Shown: piece by piece, positions 20,486 through 32,420 of the stretch
How the letters are laid out: the number at the start of each line of letters is the position of its first letter
Position numbering within the stretch: position 1 is the first letter of the stretch
From: Podospora comata
Lineage: Eukaryota > Ascomycota > Sordariomycetes > Sordariales > Podosporaceae
DNA: 64,000 nucleotides
Direction: 5' to 3'
NCBI GenBank assembly: GCA_017354895.1
Contig: CP071496.1
Coordinates: forward strand, 2,914,001 to 2,978,000
Made by a program: the position numbers and the translations under genes
The notes under the pieces: generated by a model
What the model was told of the DNA's origin: nothing
The model's database searches: none
Seen by the model: only the letters and a program-made list of their open reading frames with translations

Positions 20486-23400
20486 CTCTCAGATATGTAC
20501 CCAAACTGTCGAGGAGAGAGAGAGCAGTAGAAAATTAAGTGGAGGAGGAGAGGCCCGGTCGGGTAGAGATATGGTCTAGAGCAGTCATCTACCCCGACTG
20601 CTTCTGGCGTGTCGTATGTAGGGGAGTGGTGTTCGGGGGCGGTGTTACGGCACGATGCGGCGAAGGCTCGCTTCGAGGTTGGTAAGATTTGGAAAGGTGC
20701 CTGCTAAGTCTAGGTACTAGATAGGCGAACGGTGAATGGCAGCGAATGGCGTGATTACGGGTCGTGTTTGTAGGTACGAGGTAGGAGGGACGGAGTGAAA
20801 TTGAGAAGAAAAGCAACCAGGAAGAATACAGAGGCGTATTATTTTCGCAATTGTTCAAGAGTATGAGCTGGAAAGCATCGGGCCACTGGGACGGGATTGG
20901 AGAGCACCGTGGCCGGGGGCCGGCGATCAGGGAGTCAGGTACAAGCCTGCATGTCCCACAACAAAGAGACGCTTTGCGAGGTACTTGGAGGTACCTGAAT
21001 AGTGCTGAGCCACAAGGGTGCGCACCCACCAACCACCACCGCAACCATCCCACACAGACAACAGCAAGCGAGACCCGGCTCATGCACGCTCCGTTGATCC
21101 AGACAAATCATGATAGGGAACCGCCGAAGCAGGATCCCAATAATAGGTAAGCCCCAAGAAATGTAGTGTCCGTCTCCGTAGGTATGCATTATGCCAGCAC
21201 TTCACTTCCATCTCGTGTTACCTACTGCTGTTTGCAGCATGGAACGGGCAAGCTGACGAGGACGTTTATGGCACCGCTTCATGGCATTGGATTCAGAACG
21301 AAGTCGGAGCTACCGGCAGCCCGGAGCAGGCAGTCACCTCAACGGCCTGCCATCCCACTGATAAAAAAGCAAAACTTACTCCTCATCCACGTTTTCCAGT
21401 GGGGGCCTGTGAGTCGTGCGATAGCGGATCACGAAAGGCCGCATTGTTCAACATGGCACGTCAGAGGGTGAGGTTTGTAAAGTGGTGGGGTCTAGCGTGG
21501 GGTGTGCCAAGTGGCCTGCCAAAACGCCATCTCAAGCTTGACCGCTCTCAATATTACAAGTACGTAAAGTTGCCATTTCTAAAACGCCCTCTGCTTTCAT
21601 CTCTCTTTGTCCACGCTGTCCCAATGTGACACCAATTGCTCAGCCGGCTTTGTGCCGTCAACGCTGCCAATGTTTCATTGACCAAAAATGGATGGTCGTA
21701 GAGAAACCAAATCCCTGCGTGAATCAAGCCACAGTGAGATTCGACAAGGTTGATTGGCCCCCACCAAAATGCGTCTAGAAAACTGCCTAACTGGGCAGGA
21801 TCACATCTTCAACTTTCACTTTGACGTGGACAAACCCGGCCGCCTTGGGCAGGCGCTCTCCCAGACATTGGCAGGTAATTCGCCGAGGTGACTTCCTGAC
21901 AGCCTTGTGAATATGGAATTTGGGGCTGGCGGCCACGATGATACCTCTTGCCTGCTCGACCGGGCGTGGAGTACTGTGATTGAGCCTCGAGACGGCATCG
22001 GCTGGGCTCCCTTCTCAATGCAGGAGGTCGGCACCCGAAGGACCCCAGCGCGAAGGGCCACGGCATGAACCTGCTGACTGGCTGCTCTGCAGGATGTCAA
22101 ATGTGACACCTCTGTGACTTGCTTGGCCGTGAAGGGACAAGCTCATGATGAGGCCACACAGATGCAGGGATAGCGTGGACTCTTCCGTTCGGATGCCGGG
22201 AATCAAGAACGCCAAGCGTCCAGACTCCCGAATCCGGACCCCACCGATAACGGCGATAAGAACGACAGAGGCTTCGGAGCTTGAGGTGTTGAGTCAATCT
22301 GATTGGTTGGTAAAATCCGGTTTTCCCCAAACCTCAGTCGAGTCATCATCACTGATAACGACATTCTGCCCACCATGTTTGCACTCTGACGACGTAGTGT
22401 AGTTATGAAGTCACAGATTTCCATGTTTGCCGCCAGATCCCACCCTACACTGTCAACACGAAGGATGGTTCATCGACTTCGAGAACACCATTGGGCCCTT
22501 ACCTTCGGATAAAGAATTTCACCATCAAAGAATGGCCGAGGAAATCTGCAAAATTACTCAACTTGTTACGTCCGCTTGCTGCCTCGGCCCACAAACCTGA
22601 GCTCTCACCGCAAGTCCTACCATGGGTTGTCGCCCAGTTTCTTGTTGATATCAAATTCCCTAGGGCCAGAAGTGGGTTTCCGCCAATGATGAAGCTATCG
22701 CGCCACGATCGATTGGGCCCAAGGGTATCCTAGACTGAGGCTTTTCTCGGCGCTCCCGCCATCAGCCTTATCGCGAACACACAGCCCATCCGTCTGCTTG
22801 GTGTCTGTCTAGTAGCATAGCGCGCGTCCTAATGCTAGTGTGGTCTGGACCTGTCAATAATGCCATCATAAGAAGCCCGAAGCCCCCCAGGCTCTGTCCA
22901 TCATCAACAAAATCAACCAGGCAAGGCGAAACGGTCGGACTTTAGATATCAAAATCAACCCACAAACCCCAACGGTGAGCAGAGGCCGCGGACGTCTTGC
23001 GGAAAGAACCGGTTGCTGCGTATCAAGGTTTGAGCGATCGTTTATTGTATTTTTCTCATGTGTTTCTCCTTCTAGAAGCTTGTCTCCATAAAGGGAAAAC
23101 ATCAGACGATACCCCTCACCAAAGTCCATGTCATGGCTCTGTACAGAACGATACATCGACTGATCCTTGCGTCGATCTCGATGACACACGTTCAACCACA
23201 CCCTCCAACTCACTGAACCTTTTCTGGAGGCAAGCCGGGCATGGGCATGTAACTGGGATCATACCGACAATGCCAACCTCATCCCGTGTCAGTCCCGCAC
23301 GGCGAAGGTGCATTTTTCACATGCTTCGTCAACCACATGCATGAAAGATCCGTTTCTACTGGCTTGAAAATTCCTGGCAAAGGGGAAAAAATTAGACGGA

Positions 23401-24481
23401 CGGATACCACTCAACAAGCATTGCAAGAACTCCACAAACGGCTGAGGGAATAACTCTTGTCCCCCGGTAACGGGATTTGCACCCACTCTTCATTTTTGTC
23501 ATGAAAACTTTTCGCCACATCACGGCACTCGATGATACTCTTGTGCATATTGCATGCAGACGAGCCGCGCCTTCGCAGTAGTTATAGCAGACTCACAAGC
23601 TTCAACAGGAATAACTTACAGGAAAAGTATACCCCCCTTCCTCGGCCACTCGGGTTCCACTTGAAAACGCGAGGTTCTCTCGTAGTTATCGTATTCGATA
23701 TTATTCGGTCTCTTGCCGAATCTTGCATCCATCAAGCTGCAGGAACGCGATCCACACACAAAAGATAGTGTCGGGAGTGAGCCCGATAGGGCAGAGCCAA
23801 TGTGTGTCAAGGCTTGGAAAGGGCCGAGATCATATATGTATAATTTATGATCGTCCCCCACCCTCAACTTCAAACCTTCCGAGACTGTGATACTGTTAGA
23901 TGTCATAAACCAATCCGACTGTAAACCACGATAGTTGAGCCATCACATGACGTGGGTGATATGTATAATCACCAATTAATCACATACACAGCATTTAATA
24001 TGTTTACCATATCCATGACTCCATGACTGTCTCTTGGCTTGATTGGTGGTTTACATGCAGACCCACACAGTCCATAGTCGTCCTCCTGGGTGCCATCGTG
24101 TTACCACATCGTGTGTCAATAAACCACCCTAGAACCATCATATTCATAATATGACAACCGACCATCAAGAATACGGTAGCTCACGAACCTCACATTCTGA
24201 CTCACTTCCAAACGATATCATGGCCCAATTTCCATGATCATATTGATAACATGACAACCAAACACAACCACATTACACAACCACACACAAAAATACGAAA
24301 GCCTAATGGCCTTCAAATTGTGACTCACTCTCAAACAAGTCTATCGTAAAAGATATACAAGCTCTCACAAAACGCTAAAAAAAAAACCAAAAAAAAAAAA
24401 CCATAACTGTCACCTGCACGTAAACGATACTCGTCACCTCTTATCCCACAGTCTCAAATGCACATTCACCCAACCACACGC
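20486..24481. other. 4-kb region without recognisable genes between creD and creC
   Basis: The longest gene-poor stretch in the window. All frames are short, overlap on both strands and resemble no known protein. I found no terminal repeats, target-site duplications or transposase-like frames. The 3' end has an imperfect direct repeat (24137-24345) and A-rich tracts near 24380-24400. It must contain the creD promoter; a long non-coding transcript is possible but not shown by the sequence. Confidence 0.5.
24137..24345 (+). repeat. Imperfect tandem duplication, about 0.1 kb per copy
   Basis: Copy one begins ATCATATTCATAATATGACA at 24137 and copy two ATCATATTGATAACATGACA at 24237. Both continue through related AATACG and TGACTCACT-CAAAC blocks, copy two being longer by an A/C-rich insert. 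It lies about 140 bases beyond the creC stop codon, so it may be in or near its 3' UTR. Confidence 0.65.
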
Positions 24482-26622
24482 TCACTCAACCTTGTTCTCC
24501 TGCTCCCCCAAAGGCGTCAACTCGGCCGGCCTACTCCAGGTCCTGATGTGCCCGGACTTGCAGCTGGTGATAATCGCATCCCTCGTAAACTCCAACCAGC
24601 AAAGCGGATCGTCATCAATAATTTTGCTCTGTCCCACACACAGTCAGTTAATCTTCACACCCCTATGAAACCTCACACCTTCTCCCACAGCAAACTCACC
24701 AAAACAGGCGGCAAGACCGCCGTACTAGCCCTCGGCTCAACCACCCTAGGCCTTACCTCCCCCTTCCTCAACCCCCCGCCCTTCCCCCTATCCCCCTCCC
24801 CATCCCCATTCACCCCCCCCTCCCTAACCGTCTCCCCCCCCGACAACCCCGAATTGCTCCTCCCCCTACTACTACCCTCCCCCAGCGGCCTCCCCCCAAC
24901 AACCCCATGTGTCGTGCTCCCCACCCTAGGCCGAATCAACATCCCCAAGCTAAAATCCCACAAGCAAACCCTCCCATCCTCCCCCACACTCCCAAACCTG
25001 TAATTCCTCCCCGCCCCTGTCGTCGTCTCGTCAAGATCGCACCTCCACAAATCAAACTTCACCCCCGTCACCCAGCTGTGATGCCCCTGACACCTTGCCA
25101 CCAAATGCCCTTGCGTCGTCCCGTCCACACCAGGAGACCAGATGCTCACCAAATCGTCCTGCCCCCCCGTGAGCACATACCTCCCGTCCGGGCTCCACGT
25201 CACACACGTCAGACCACCATAGTACGAGTAAAACAGGTCCAGCAGTGTTTCGGACAGATAATCGATTATCCGGAGGGAGCCATCTTCTGATACTACCGCC
25301 AGGTGGCGGTTGTCTGGACTGAAGGCAAAGGCGTTGATGCGCTGGTTGGAAAGTTTCCAGACGCTCACCGGGTTCACTTTTTGGTTTTTGGAATGCACAG
25401 ACTTTTGGATGTGGATTTTGTGAATAGCGCTGCTGGTGGTGGTCTTGTTGTTTGATGACGAGGTTGAGGAGGTGGGCCTGGGAAAGGGAGGAGCATCGCT
25501 GCTTGATCGAACGGCCGTTGAAGGTGAGGAGAGAGGGGTGCCCTCATCTTCGGGGGAGAAGATGGCGTCTTCTTTTTCCTTGTCGTAAACGATGAGGGTG
25601 CCGTCCATGTGAGCTGCCAGAAACAAGTTCTCCGAATTGGGAATCCAGGCTATGCAGGAGACGGGGGTCGAGTTGATTATCCCCTATCACAGCAACATAT
25701 CAGTACAAGGGGACAGGAAAAAGGGGGGAGTAAGTACGTTTTTGTTCAACCTCGTATACCGCTGAGAGATGGGCTCCCACCAGATAATCTCCCCCGTCGA
25801 AAACCCCATCACCACATCAACATGCGCCGCGCTCTTGGTCACCCTGTTCACATCATGAGACAAGCAATGCGCCTTTGTAAACAAAATCTTGGTCAGATAC
25901 TCCGCCTTGGTCGGGGACGACAAGTCCAGCCACTGAAAAGCCCTATTCACATTGGCAAAGGCAAACATCCCGTCCCTGGCTCTCTCCTGGAGCTTCTTGC
26001 TCAGGGTCTCGTGGTTGATCACCCTCGAGATGAACGACGAGTTGCTTTTCGTCATGTTGTTCTTTGGTTTCCTGCGCTTGTTGGAGTCTTTGGTTGGGGT
26101 AGGGGTGAGGAGGGTGTTGCCCTCGCCAAAGGCGGGAGCGTTGGAGCCAAAGTGACCGCCTCCGCCATCACTAGAGTTGAGACGGCCTCCGTCGCTGGTG
26201 CTCTCGCGGACTTCGGTGGAGGACTGGCTTCGCTCGTCGGGGTGCTCTTGGATGCTGCCTGAGACGCCGTCGGAGCGGGAGTTGGACCGGTAAAAGGAAG
26301 GCGGTAGCGGGCCGACGTCGATGTTGATGAGGGAGAGCTGGGTCCCGGCTGTGGCAGGCTGAGGTGCCGTCGAGAGGGGATTCGGGTTCTGAATGGGAGC
26401 CTCGGATGGATGCGGTGGCGGTGTCGCGAGATGCAGGTCCTCTTTCAAGACGTAGAGACCCTCGCCGACGAGAAACTGATATTCGGGCCCCGTCGGGGTG
26501 GTGAGAATATTGTTCGTCTCAATCATTGGTAAGACGCCGCCAGTTGCCGAGATGCCATTGTATCCCCCTCCTGGCTGAGAGGGATATCTTGGTGGGGGCG
26601 GGAGGACACTGAGGGAAAACAT
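24482..26622 (-). CDS. creC: CreC WD40 protein, partner of a deubiquitinase in carbon repression
   Basis: WD-repeat protein that in Aspergillus binds and stabilises the ubiquitin protease CreB; metazoan relatives are the USP12/46 partners WDR20. Three exons (26622-25738, 25683-24700, 24628-24482; introns 54 and 71 nt) encode 671 residues. The start gives [14 protein letters not shown], the Pro-rich N-terminus expected of CreC. Splice 1 restores [20 protein letters not shown] and splice 2 [16 protein letters not shown] repeats run from about residue 260 ([13 protein letters not shown]) through [29 protein letters not shown] and [15 protein letters not shown] Gly/Arg/Ser-rich insert precedes the last repeat. 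It is divergent from gem1. Confidence 0.94.
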
Positions 26623-27942
26623 CAGCCATTGTGCAGCTACGACGGCTGGGCAGGGCAAGTGATAAGAACGACGTGATTCGTGACGCTGGCCTGTGGTGCT
26701 TGCCAATTGCCATGAACCGCGATGTCTTCGTTATTGGCTCTCTCTCCGAGCTCTTGCTTATCTTACAACATGGCGGGCTAGTTTCCCGTTTTAGTGGTGA
26801 CGCGCTTAACAATGCGGGGGAGCTTCTTGCCAAGGTCGCTAGGACACAAACGTGCTTCGGGGGGACTGTGGGGGCTGCCTGCTTGTACCAAGGAATTGTG
26901 TTGGGAGGCTGGTATGTAGAGATAAGTCCAAAGTGAAGCTGTCGACAAGTTGCTGTTCTATGTGAACTTCACCGTCTTAAGAGGTTTGAAACGCACGGCG
27001 TCGGCTTCCCGGGACGAGGCATGAGAGGCTCCCAGTTAGCCTACTTAGCTCGCTGCACTGTAACTCTTACTAACAAGCAGGGTCTGTGTTAACGACCCGG
27101 CAAACAGGCACAAGTGTCATCCACCAGGATGTTCGGGACGGGAGCGAAGCTGCTGTGGGGAACTGGAAGGCCGTCCCGATCATCCGGGTGGTGGACATCG
27201 GCGAGTTTCTACGATTCCACGATGTCAGAGAAGCAGACCGGCGGTGCTGCATCTCTTGGAACCGGATACAGTGCTCCCTCACTTTAGCTGGCAGACATAG
27301 AGCTGAGAGCAGACGAATACAGGTAGCAATTAGTGAAGAAGGGGCTGTCTAAATTACAACGACATGACGGGCTGGGATATATATCTCAATATTTGAAAGG
27401 CGATTAGGCCCTGTGAAATGTATGGAATAACCACCAGTCTACTCGTCCACAAAGAGTCCTCTTGAATACCTCCTCAACTGTCTAAGCTGTTCAAAGAGAT
27501 CCGGTGGAGGCTGAAGTGAGAACTTGGAAAGACTTCACCAATTCGATCTGAGGTGGGGCAGCCGCTCAGGAATGTAACCCTGCTAACTTTTTAGCCAATT
27601 GGTTGGCTGGGTCTTGTCAGCGGACGTCAATGGCGGGGCTCGTGGGCAGCTAGCGCAAATGACCGCCAGGAAGGGGGACGGAGCCTTGTGGCAGCTCAAC
27701 TTTAAAGCCACCAGACGTCAATGGTCCAATATCATGCATGGCCTGACACTTTTACCACTACAGTTGCTTTCCGGTAGCTTTATTATCTGCCGTCTGATCT
27801 TTTACTGTGAATCCCCATCTCTCTGGCTCTAGATCATGGCCCTTCGCTAGACGGGCTACATCAAAGCTTCAGTAACAGCCTTAAACATGGCGACCGGTAC
27901 CGCACCTTTCCTGGACATGCAATTTTCTACGAAGCTGACCAT
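26623..27942. promoter_or_regulatory. Divergent promoter region, creC / gem1
   Basis: About 1.3 kb with no credible gene. Close to gem1 are two upstream ATGs. The one at 27836 opens a 4-codon frame (ATGGCCCTTCGCTAG). The one at 27887 opens a 96-codon frame that overlaps the gem1 start out of frame, so leader length would affect gem1 translation. Confidence 0.5.
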
Positions 27943-29823
27943 ATGTCTACAGCAGTTCGAATTTGTATCTGCGGCGACGAGGGGACGGGCAAGTCAAGTC
28001 TTATCGCTACCTTCGTCAAGGATACCTTCGTCTCCAACAAAATACAAGCCGTCCTGCCCCAGATTACCATCCCTCCGACGCCCGGCCACGAGAATGTCAC
28101 CACCACCCTCGTCGATACCTCAGCACGACCCCAAGACCGAACCACACTCCGGAGAGAGATCCGAAAATGCACCGTGATCATGCTGGTCTACTCGGACCAC
28201 TACAGCTACGAACGTGTTGCCCTCTTCTGGATGCCTTACTTTCGCTCCCTCGGCGTCAACGTCCCCGTCGTTTTATGCGCCAACAAGTCAGATCTTACCG
28301 GTGATGGGAACACAGCGCAGGTGCTTGAGGAGGAAATGCTACCAGTCATGGCCGAGTTTAGGGAGATCGATTCTTGCATACGTACAAGCGCAAAGGAGGG
28401 ACGAAACGTAGTTGAGGTCTTTTGGTTATGTCAGAAGGCCGTGACGCATCCAATAGCCCCGCTGTACGACCATAAAGAAAGCCAACTCAAACCAGCCTGC
28501 GTTGACGCCTTGAGGAGGGTCTTCTATCTGTGCGACAGGGATCAAGACGGTTATCTCAACGATAAGGAGATGCACGATTTCCAGGCAAAGTCGTTCGATA
28601 AGCCGCTGCTCCCAGGAGAGCTGGAGAACATCAAGGCTGTTGTCAGCAAAGCCGTACCAGCTTGTGACATAAGCAAGGGGCTGGATTTACAATGCTTCTT
28701 GCAGCTGAACAAGCTTTACGCTGAGAAGGGTCGCCATGAGACCATTTGGATTATTCTCCGAAAACACCATTACACTGACAGTTTAAGTTTGGAGGATGGC
28801 TTTTTACAACCGAAGCTGGACGTGCCAGAATATGCCTCGACTGAGCTCAGTCCAGCTGGCTACCGCTTTTTTATGGATCTCTTCTTGATATTTGACAAGG
28901 ACAACGACGGAGGTCTCAACGACCAGGAGCTGGCAGCCTTGTTCGCTCCCACCCCTGGATTACCACCATCATGGGTGGAAACATCGTTCCCATCCTCCAC
29001 TGTCCGGAACGAGGCCGGGCACATCACGCTTCAGGGATGGCTGGCACAATGGAGCATGACCACGTTCCTAGAACCAAAAACAACACTCGAATATCTTGCC
29101 TACCTAGGCTTTGAGGGTCCAAACGCCCGGGACTCAACCACAGCAGCCCTCAAAATCACCAAACCCCGCAAACGAAGGCGCAGACCAGGCCGTGTAGACC
29201 GCAACGTCGTCCTCTGCTACATCCTAGGCTCCTCTGCCTCTGGGAAATCAACCCTGCTCAACGCCTTTCTCAACCGCCCCTTTGACGCCCTTTACCATCC
29301 CACCATCAAACCCCGCCGCGCAGTCAACAGCGTCGAACTGGGAGGTGGAAAGCAATGCTACCTCATCCTCGAAGAACTCGGCGAGCTCGAGCCCGCCATC
29401 TTGGAAAACCAAGCCAAACTCGACGCGTGCGATCTCATCTGCTACGCTTATGACTCTTCCGACCCGGACTCTTTTTCTCACATTGTCGAGTTGCGCAAAC
29501 GGTACCCGCAGCTTGACGAACTGCCCGCTATATACACGGCGCTTAAGGCCGACTGCGACAAGACGACGCAAAGAAGCGAGCTGCAGCCTGATGCGTATAC
29601 CGCGGCGCTGAATATGTCTGCGCCACTGCATGTGAGTGTTACGTGGCATAGTATCAGTGAGCTGTTTGTTGCGCTGGCCGAGGCGGCGACGAACCCGAGT
29701 ACTGCGTTTCCGAAGACGGAAGAGGCGCCGGATCGGACGAGCTTGTATATGGCGTTGGGCGCGACGACTTGCGCGGCGTTGGCGGCGTTTATGATCTGGA
29801 GGAGGTCGACAAGTTCGATGTGA
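27943..29823 (+). CDS. gem1: Mitochondrial Rho GTPase Gem1/Miro
   Basis: Outer-mitochondrial-membrane GTPase with calcium-binding EF hands, controlling mitochondrial distribution and inheritance and, in yeast, ERMES contacts. A single exon of 626 residues, close to the family length. The N-terminal GTPase has P-loop GDEGTGKSS (11-19), DTSA in place of DxxG, and NKSD (114-117). EF hands are [12 protein letters not shown] (198-209) and [12 protein letters not shown] (318-329). The second GTPase begins with GSSASGKS (429-436). The C-terminal anchor is [18 protein letters not shown] with a basic end. The start ATG directly precedes the first GTPase strand, as in other fungal Miro proteins. Confidence 0.97.
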   Translation: MSTAVRICICGDEGTGKSSLIATFVKDTFVSNKIQAVLPQITIPPTPGHENVTTTLVDTSARPQDRTTLRREIRKCTVIMLVYSDHYSYERVALFWMPYFRSLGVNVPVVLCANKSDLTGDGNTAQVLEEEMLPVMAEFREIDSCIRTSAKEGRNVVEVFWLCQKAVTHPIAPLYDHKESQLKPACVDALRRVFYLCDRDQDGYLNDKEMHDFQAKSFDKPLLPGELENIKAVVSKAVPACDISKGLDLQCFLQLNKLYAEKGRHETIWIILRKHHYTDSLSLEDGFLQPKLDVPEYASTELSPAGYRFFMDLFLIFDKDNDGGLNDQELAALFAPTPGLPPSWVETSFPSSTVRNEAGHITLQGWLAQWSMTTFLEPKTTLEYLAYLGFEGPNARDSTTAALKITKPRKRRRRPGRVDRNVVLCYILGSSASGKSTLLNAFLNRPFDALYHPTIKPRRAVNSVELGGGKQCYLILEELGELEPAILENQAKLDACDLICYAYDSSDPDSFSHIVELRKRYPQLDELPAIYTALKADCDKTTQRSELQPDAYTAALNMSAPLHVSVTWHSISELFVALAEAATNPSTAFPKTEEAPDRTSLYMALGATTCAALAAFMIWRRSTSSM

Positions 29824-30289
29824 GGGAAGGGAAATGTGTATACCAGATTAGGGTTTCTTTTGGGAGCGGGAGTAGGGTTAGGTGCATGGATGGGAGTTTG
29901 ATAGGGGGGTTGTTTAAACATATGTTTTGTAGTCAGTTCTTTTTCCATTCCCCCATCGTTTGGCCCCCCTTTTTTTTCTCAATGGCAAGAGGAAAAAGAG
30001 AGCGTTTTACATTGATACCCGTCCTATGCACACCTACACCCTGAGGTATACGCACCCTATATAGCATTTTAAATCCCCTTTTCTATTCTACCTTGTATCT
30101 TCAGCGGAATTCCAGAGTATTTTGCTGTTCTACAACCAGAAGCGTCACTGTGATGATTTGCAAGAGATGATTTTTAAAACAGCAGCGCATGTTTGGCTTC
30201 TCATTGCTCTATAACAAAGCCTCAGCCCCCTCTGCTCCATTGATAGAGCATCCCACACTTTTCTCCCAATCCATAGCGGTATACCGCCC
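29824..30289. other. Convergent 3' spacer, gem1 / cap methyltransferase
   Basis: T-rich 3' flanks of two convergent genes. No gene or RNA was recognised. Confidence 0.45.
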
Positions 30290-31780
30290 TTAAACCCGAT
30301 AAAAACAAAAAGCCACATAAAAGCTCGCCGCCTCCATCTCCTCCGAACTAACAAGCAGTTTTCCCCCATGCCTCTCCCTAACCCCCATCCTCTCGCTCAA
30401 CGGCCCCAACTCCCGATCATCCTTCTCCATCTCCCACACATCCGCAAACGGCTTGTGATACTGCAGCTCCAGGTTGTAATCCTCAGCCAACGCGCGAAAG
30501 GCCTCCCACGGAACGACATACTCCGGCACCTCCTCCACTGCCTCATGCAAGAAAAAGTTATACTTCCACCCAAACGGCGGTCTAAAGATCCCGTCCGCTG
30601 GCGTAGGACCGGGGAATCTCACTCGGTAGATATCATTCCCCCAAGCAGCAGTCTCCTCCGCCTCTCCCTCATCAGAATCCAGCTCCCCGTCTTCCTTATT
30701 AGGGTCCTCGTCGTCGGCTTCGCCATCTTCCTTCGCCCTGGCCCTTTCCGCCTCCTTTTCAGCCTTTCGCCTCTTCTTCTCCTCCCGCTTCTTGTTAAAC
30801 TCCACCACCTTTGCCGAAATGACATCCGAGTTTGGGATGCACCCAATCAACCTCCCCCCTTTCTTCAACGCCCCCGCCACATTCTTCAGCATCTGCCTCG
30901 CCTTTTGCTCCGTCTCAAACGCGTAATGCATGCAGAACATCATGCTCACCACATCAAACCCTTTGTTGTCGCTGACGTTGTTATTGTTGAACCCAACCTG
31001 GCGAATAATGTCAATATCCCCTATCGTCTCGGCAAAACAATCCTTCGCGTGGAACCTCGCCTCGAAGATCCGGGGTGGAGGGCGACCCCTATGTCCACCT
31101 CTCCCTCCCCGGTGACCACCGCCAGGTCGGTTCATGCTTCTGTAGCGGTCGCGGGCTTGCTCGATGGAGACATCTGCCGGGTCGAGACCGACGTAGAGTT
31201 CAACCGTCTGGGGAGCCTGCTGCCATTTCCCCAAATCACCCCCCTTTCCGCAGCCAATGTCAAGAACCAAAAGCCGGTTATTGGAGGTCTGGCCTCTTTC
31301 CCTGGCGCCAGGGGAGTGATCTTCGTCTGGCGCAAATTTCTGAATGATGCAGCTCTTGACCCAGTTGTTGAACGATCTCAGGCCTTTGATCCTGCTGTCG
31401 GTTTTCCTCCAGTCGCGACCACGCTCTGGGACGGCGTTGTAGTGGGCGCGGACGACGTCGTTGATGTTGCCGCGGGAGTTGTGGTTGGATTGGAAAGAGC
31501 CACTGCTGCTACCGGAGGGGCCATAGGAGATGGGAGTGTTCGCTGCGGCGCCGGCGGCTTCTTGGGCTTGGAGTTGACGCTGGCGCTCTAGGGCGCGCTG
31601 GCGGGCTTGTTCACGGGCGGCATCGTCAATGCGGGCGCGTTGGCCGGGGCGTTTGAGTTGTTTTTTGGGGGCTTCGCCGGAACCGTTGCCTGGGGATGTA
31701 GAACGTTGGCGCTTTTTGGCGGTGACGAGGTTGCGAGCGTTGAAGGGTTGGGGGAGGTCGGATTGGTCGTTGTCAGCCAT
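30290..31780 (-). CDS. abd1: mRNA cap guanine-N7 methyltransferase
   Basis: Nuclear enzyme that methylates the N7 of the cap guanine using S-adenosylmethionine (yeast Abd1, human RNMT). A single exon of 496 residues from the ATG at 31780. The frame stays open upstream, but the upstream part does not resemble protein and lies in the shared promoter. Residues 1-105 are basic, Ser/Gln-rich and disordered. The catalytic domain starts at NDVVRAHYNAVPERGRDWRK, with AdoMet motif I VLDIGCGKGGDLGKW (172-186), then FDVVSMMFCMHYAFE and GGRLIGCIPNSD. A charged insert rich in K, E and D and an Arg/Gly-rich loop (RPGGGHRGGRGGHRGR) interrupt the domain; similar insertions occur in other filamentous fungi. 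Confidence 0.95.
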   Translation of the reverse strand: MADNDQSDLPQPFNARNLVTAKKRQRSTSPGNGSGEAPKKQLKRPGQRARIDDAAREQARQRALERQRQLQAQEAAGAAANTPISYGPSGSSSGSFQSNHNSRGNINDVVRAHYNAVPERGRDWRKTDSRIKGLRSFNNWVKSCIIQKFAPDEDHSPGARERGQTSNNRLLVLDIGCGKGGDLGKWQQAPQTVELYVGLDPADVSIEQARDRYRSMNRPGGGHRGGRGGHRGRPPPRIFEARFHAKDCFAETIGDIDIIRQVGFNNNNVSDNKGFDVVSMMFCMHYAFETEQKARQMLKNVAGALKKGGRLIGCIPNSDVISAKVVEFNKKREEKKRRKAEKEAERARAKEDGEADDEDPNKEDGELDSDEGEAEETAAWGNDIYRVRFPGPTPADGIFRPPFGWKYNFFLHEAVEEVPEYVVPWEAFRALAEDYNLELQYHKPFADVWEMEKDDRELGPLSERMGVRERHGGKLLVSSEEMEAASFYVAFCFYRV

Positions 31781-32420
31781 GATGGGCGAGGTGATGGGTG
31801 AAGCGATGTCGCTTCGGCTGATGGTTTGGTTGATTAGATGGTTCGATCCCTCGAGATGAATTGAACAAAATCGGCGAGCGTGAAAAGATTCGAAGTGAGA
31901 AAAAAATCTCTTCGTTTGTTGTTTTTCTGTCGTTGTTAAAAGGTTCAAGGTCCAGGAATTTACTTTGGAGCAAGCCGAGACAGGAAAGGGAAAGCGAAAG
32001 GGTATCCTTGCCGGGTCCGGTCGCAGATGCCAAGACAGCACCCCTGTAGGCTGGGAGCTGACTGACGCGAGCTTTTGGCAGCCTTGCAGAGAGAGAGTTC
32101 GCGCTCGAGCCACCCAACCCAGCAAGACGGACACCCGGACAGGCAAGCAACGAAGCTCCCACTTTCCATCTGTTCAACCTCCAACTCTAAATCCAAACGA
32201 CGACCTTTTATTTTCCGTTGCCGACGACGGAACTACGAGCGACTTGAATCGTCTCGAACTTGAATTTCTAGCGATACAGCCCCGTCGTGCTTCCCATTGA
32301 AGCTGACGCAACCACTCTGGGACCTGAGCCTCGATTCCATCCAGCTTCATCTGTCACCACTAAACTCACAACACTACAACTCCAAGTTCAACCCCAACTT
32401 CACATAAACCCACCGCAGCC
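31781..32420. promoter_or_regulatory. Shared head-to-head promoter, cap methyltransferase / rpn7
   Basis: 640 bases between divergent start codons of two housekeeping genes. I looked for the yeast proteasome element GGTGGCAAA on both strands and did not find it. Confidence 0.55.

Noticed and set aside
30368-31591. 407-codon plus-strand frame
   Set aside because: Fully antisense to the cap methyltransferase gene; no family resemblance.
31845-31856. GGTTCGATCCC resembling a tRNA B box
   Set aside because: The flanking bases cannot form a T stem and no anticodon arm or A box is present; it is 5' leader of the cap methyltransferase gene.
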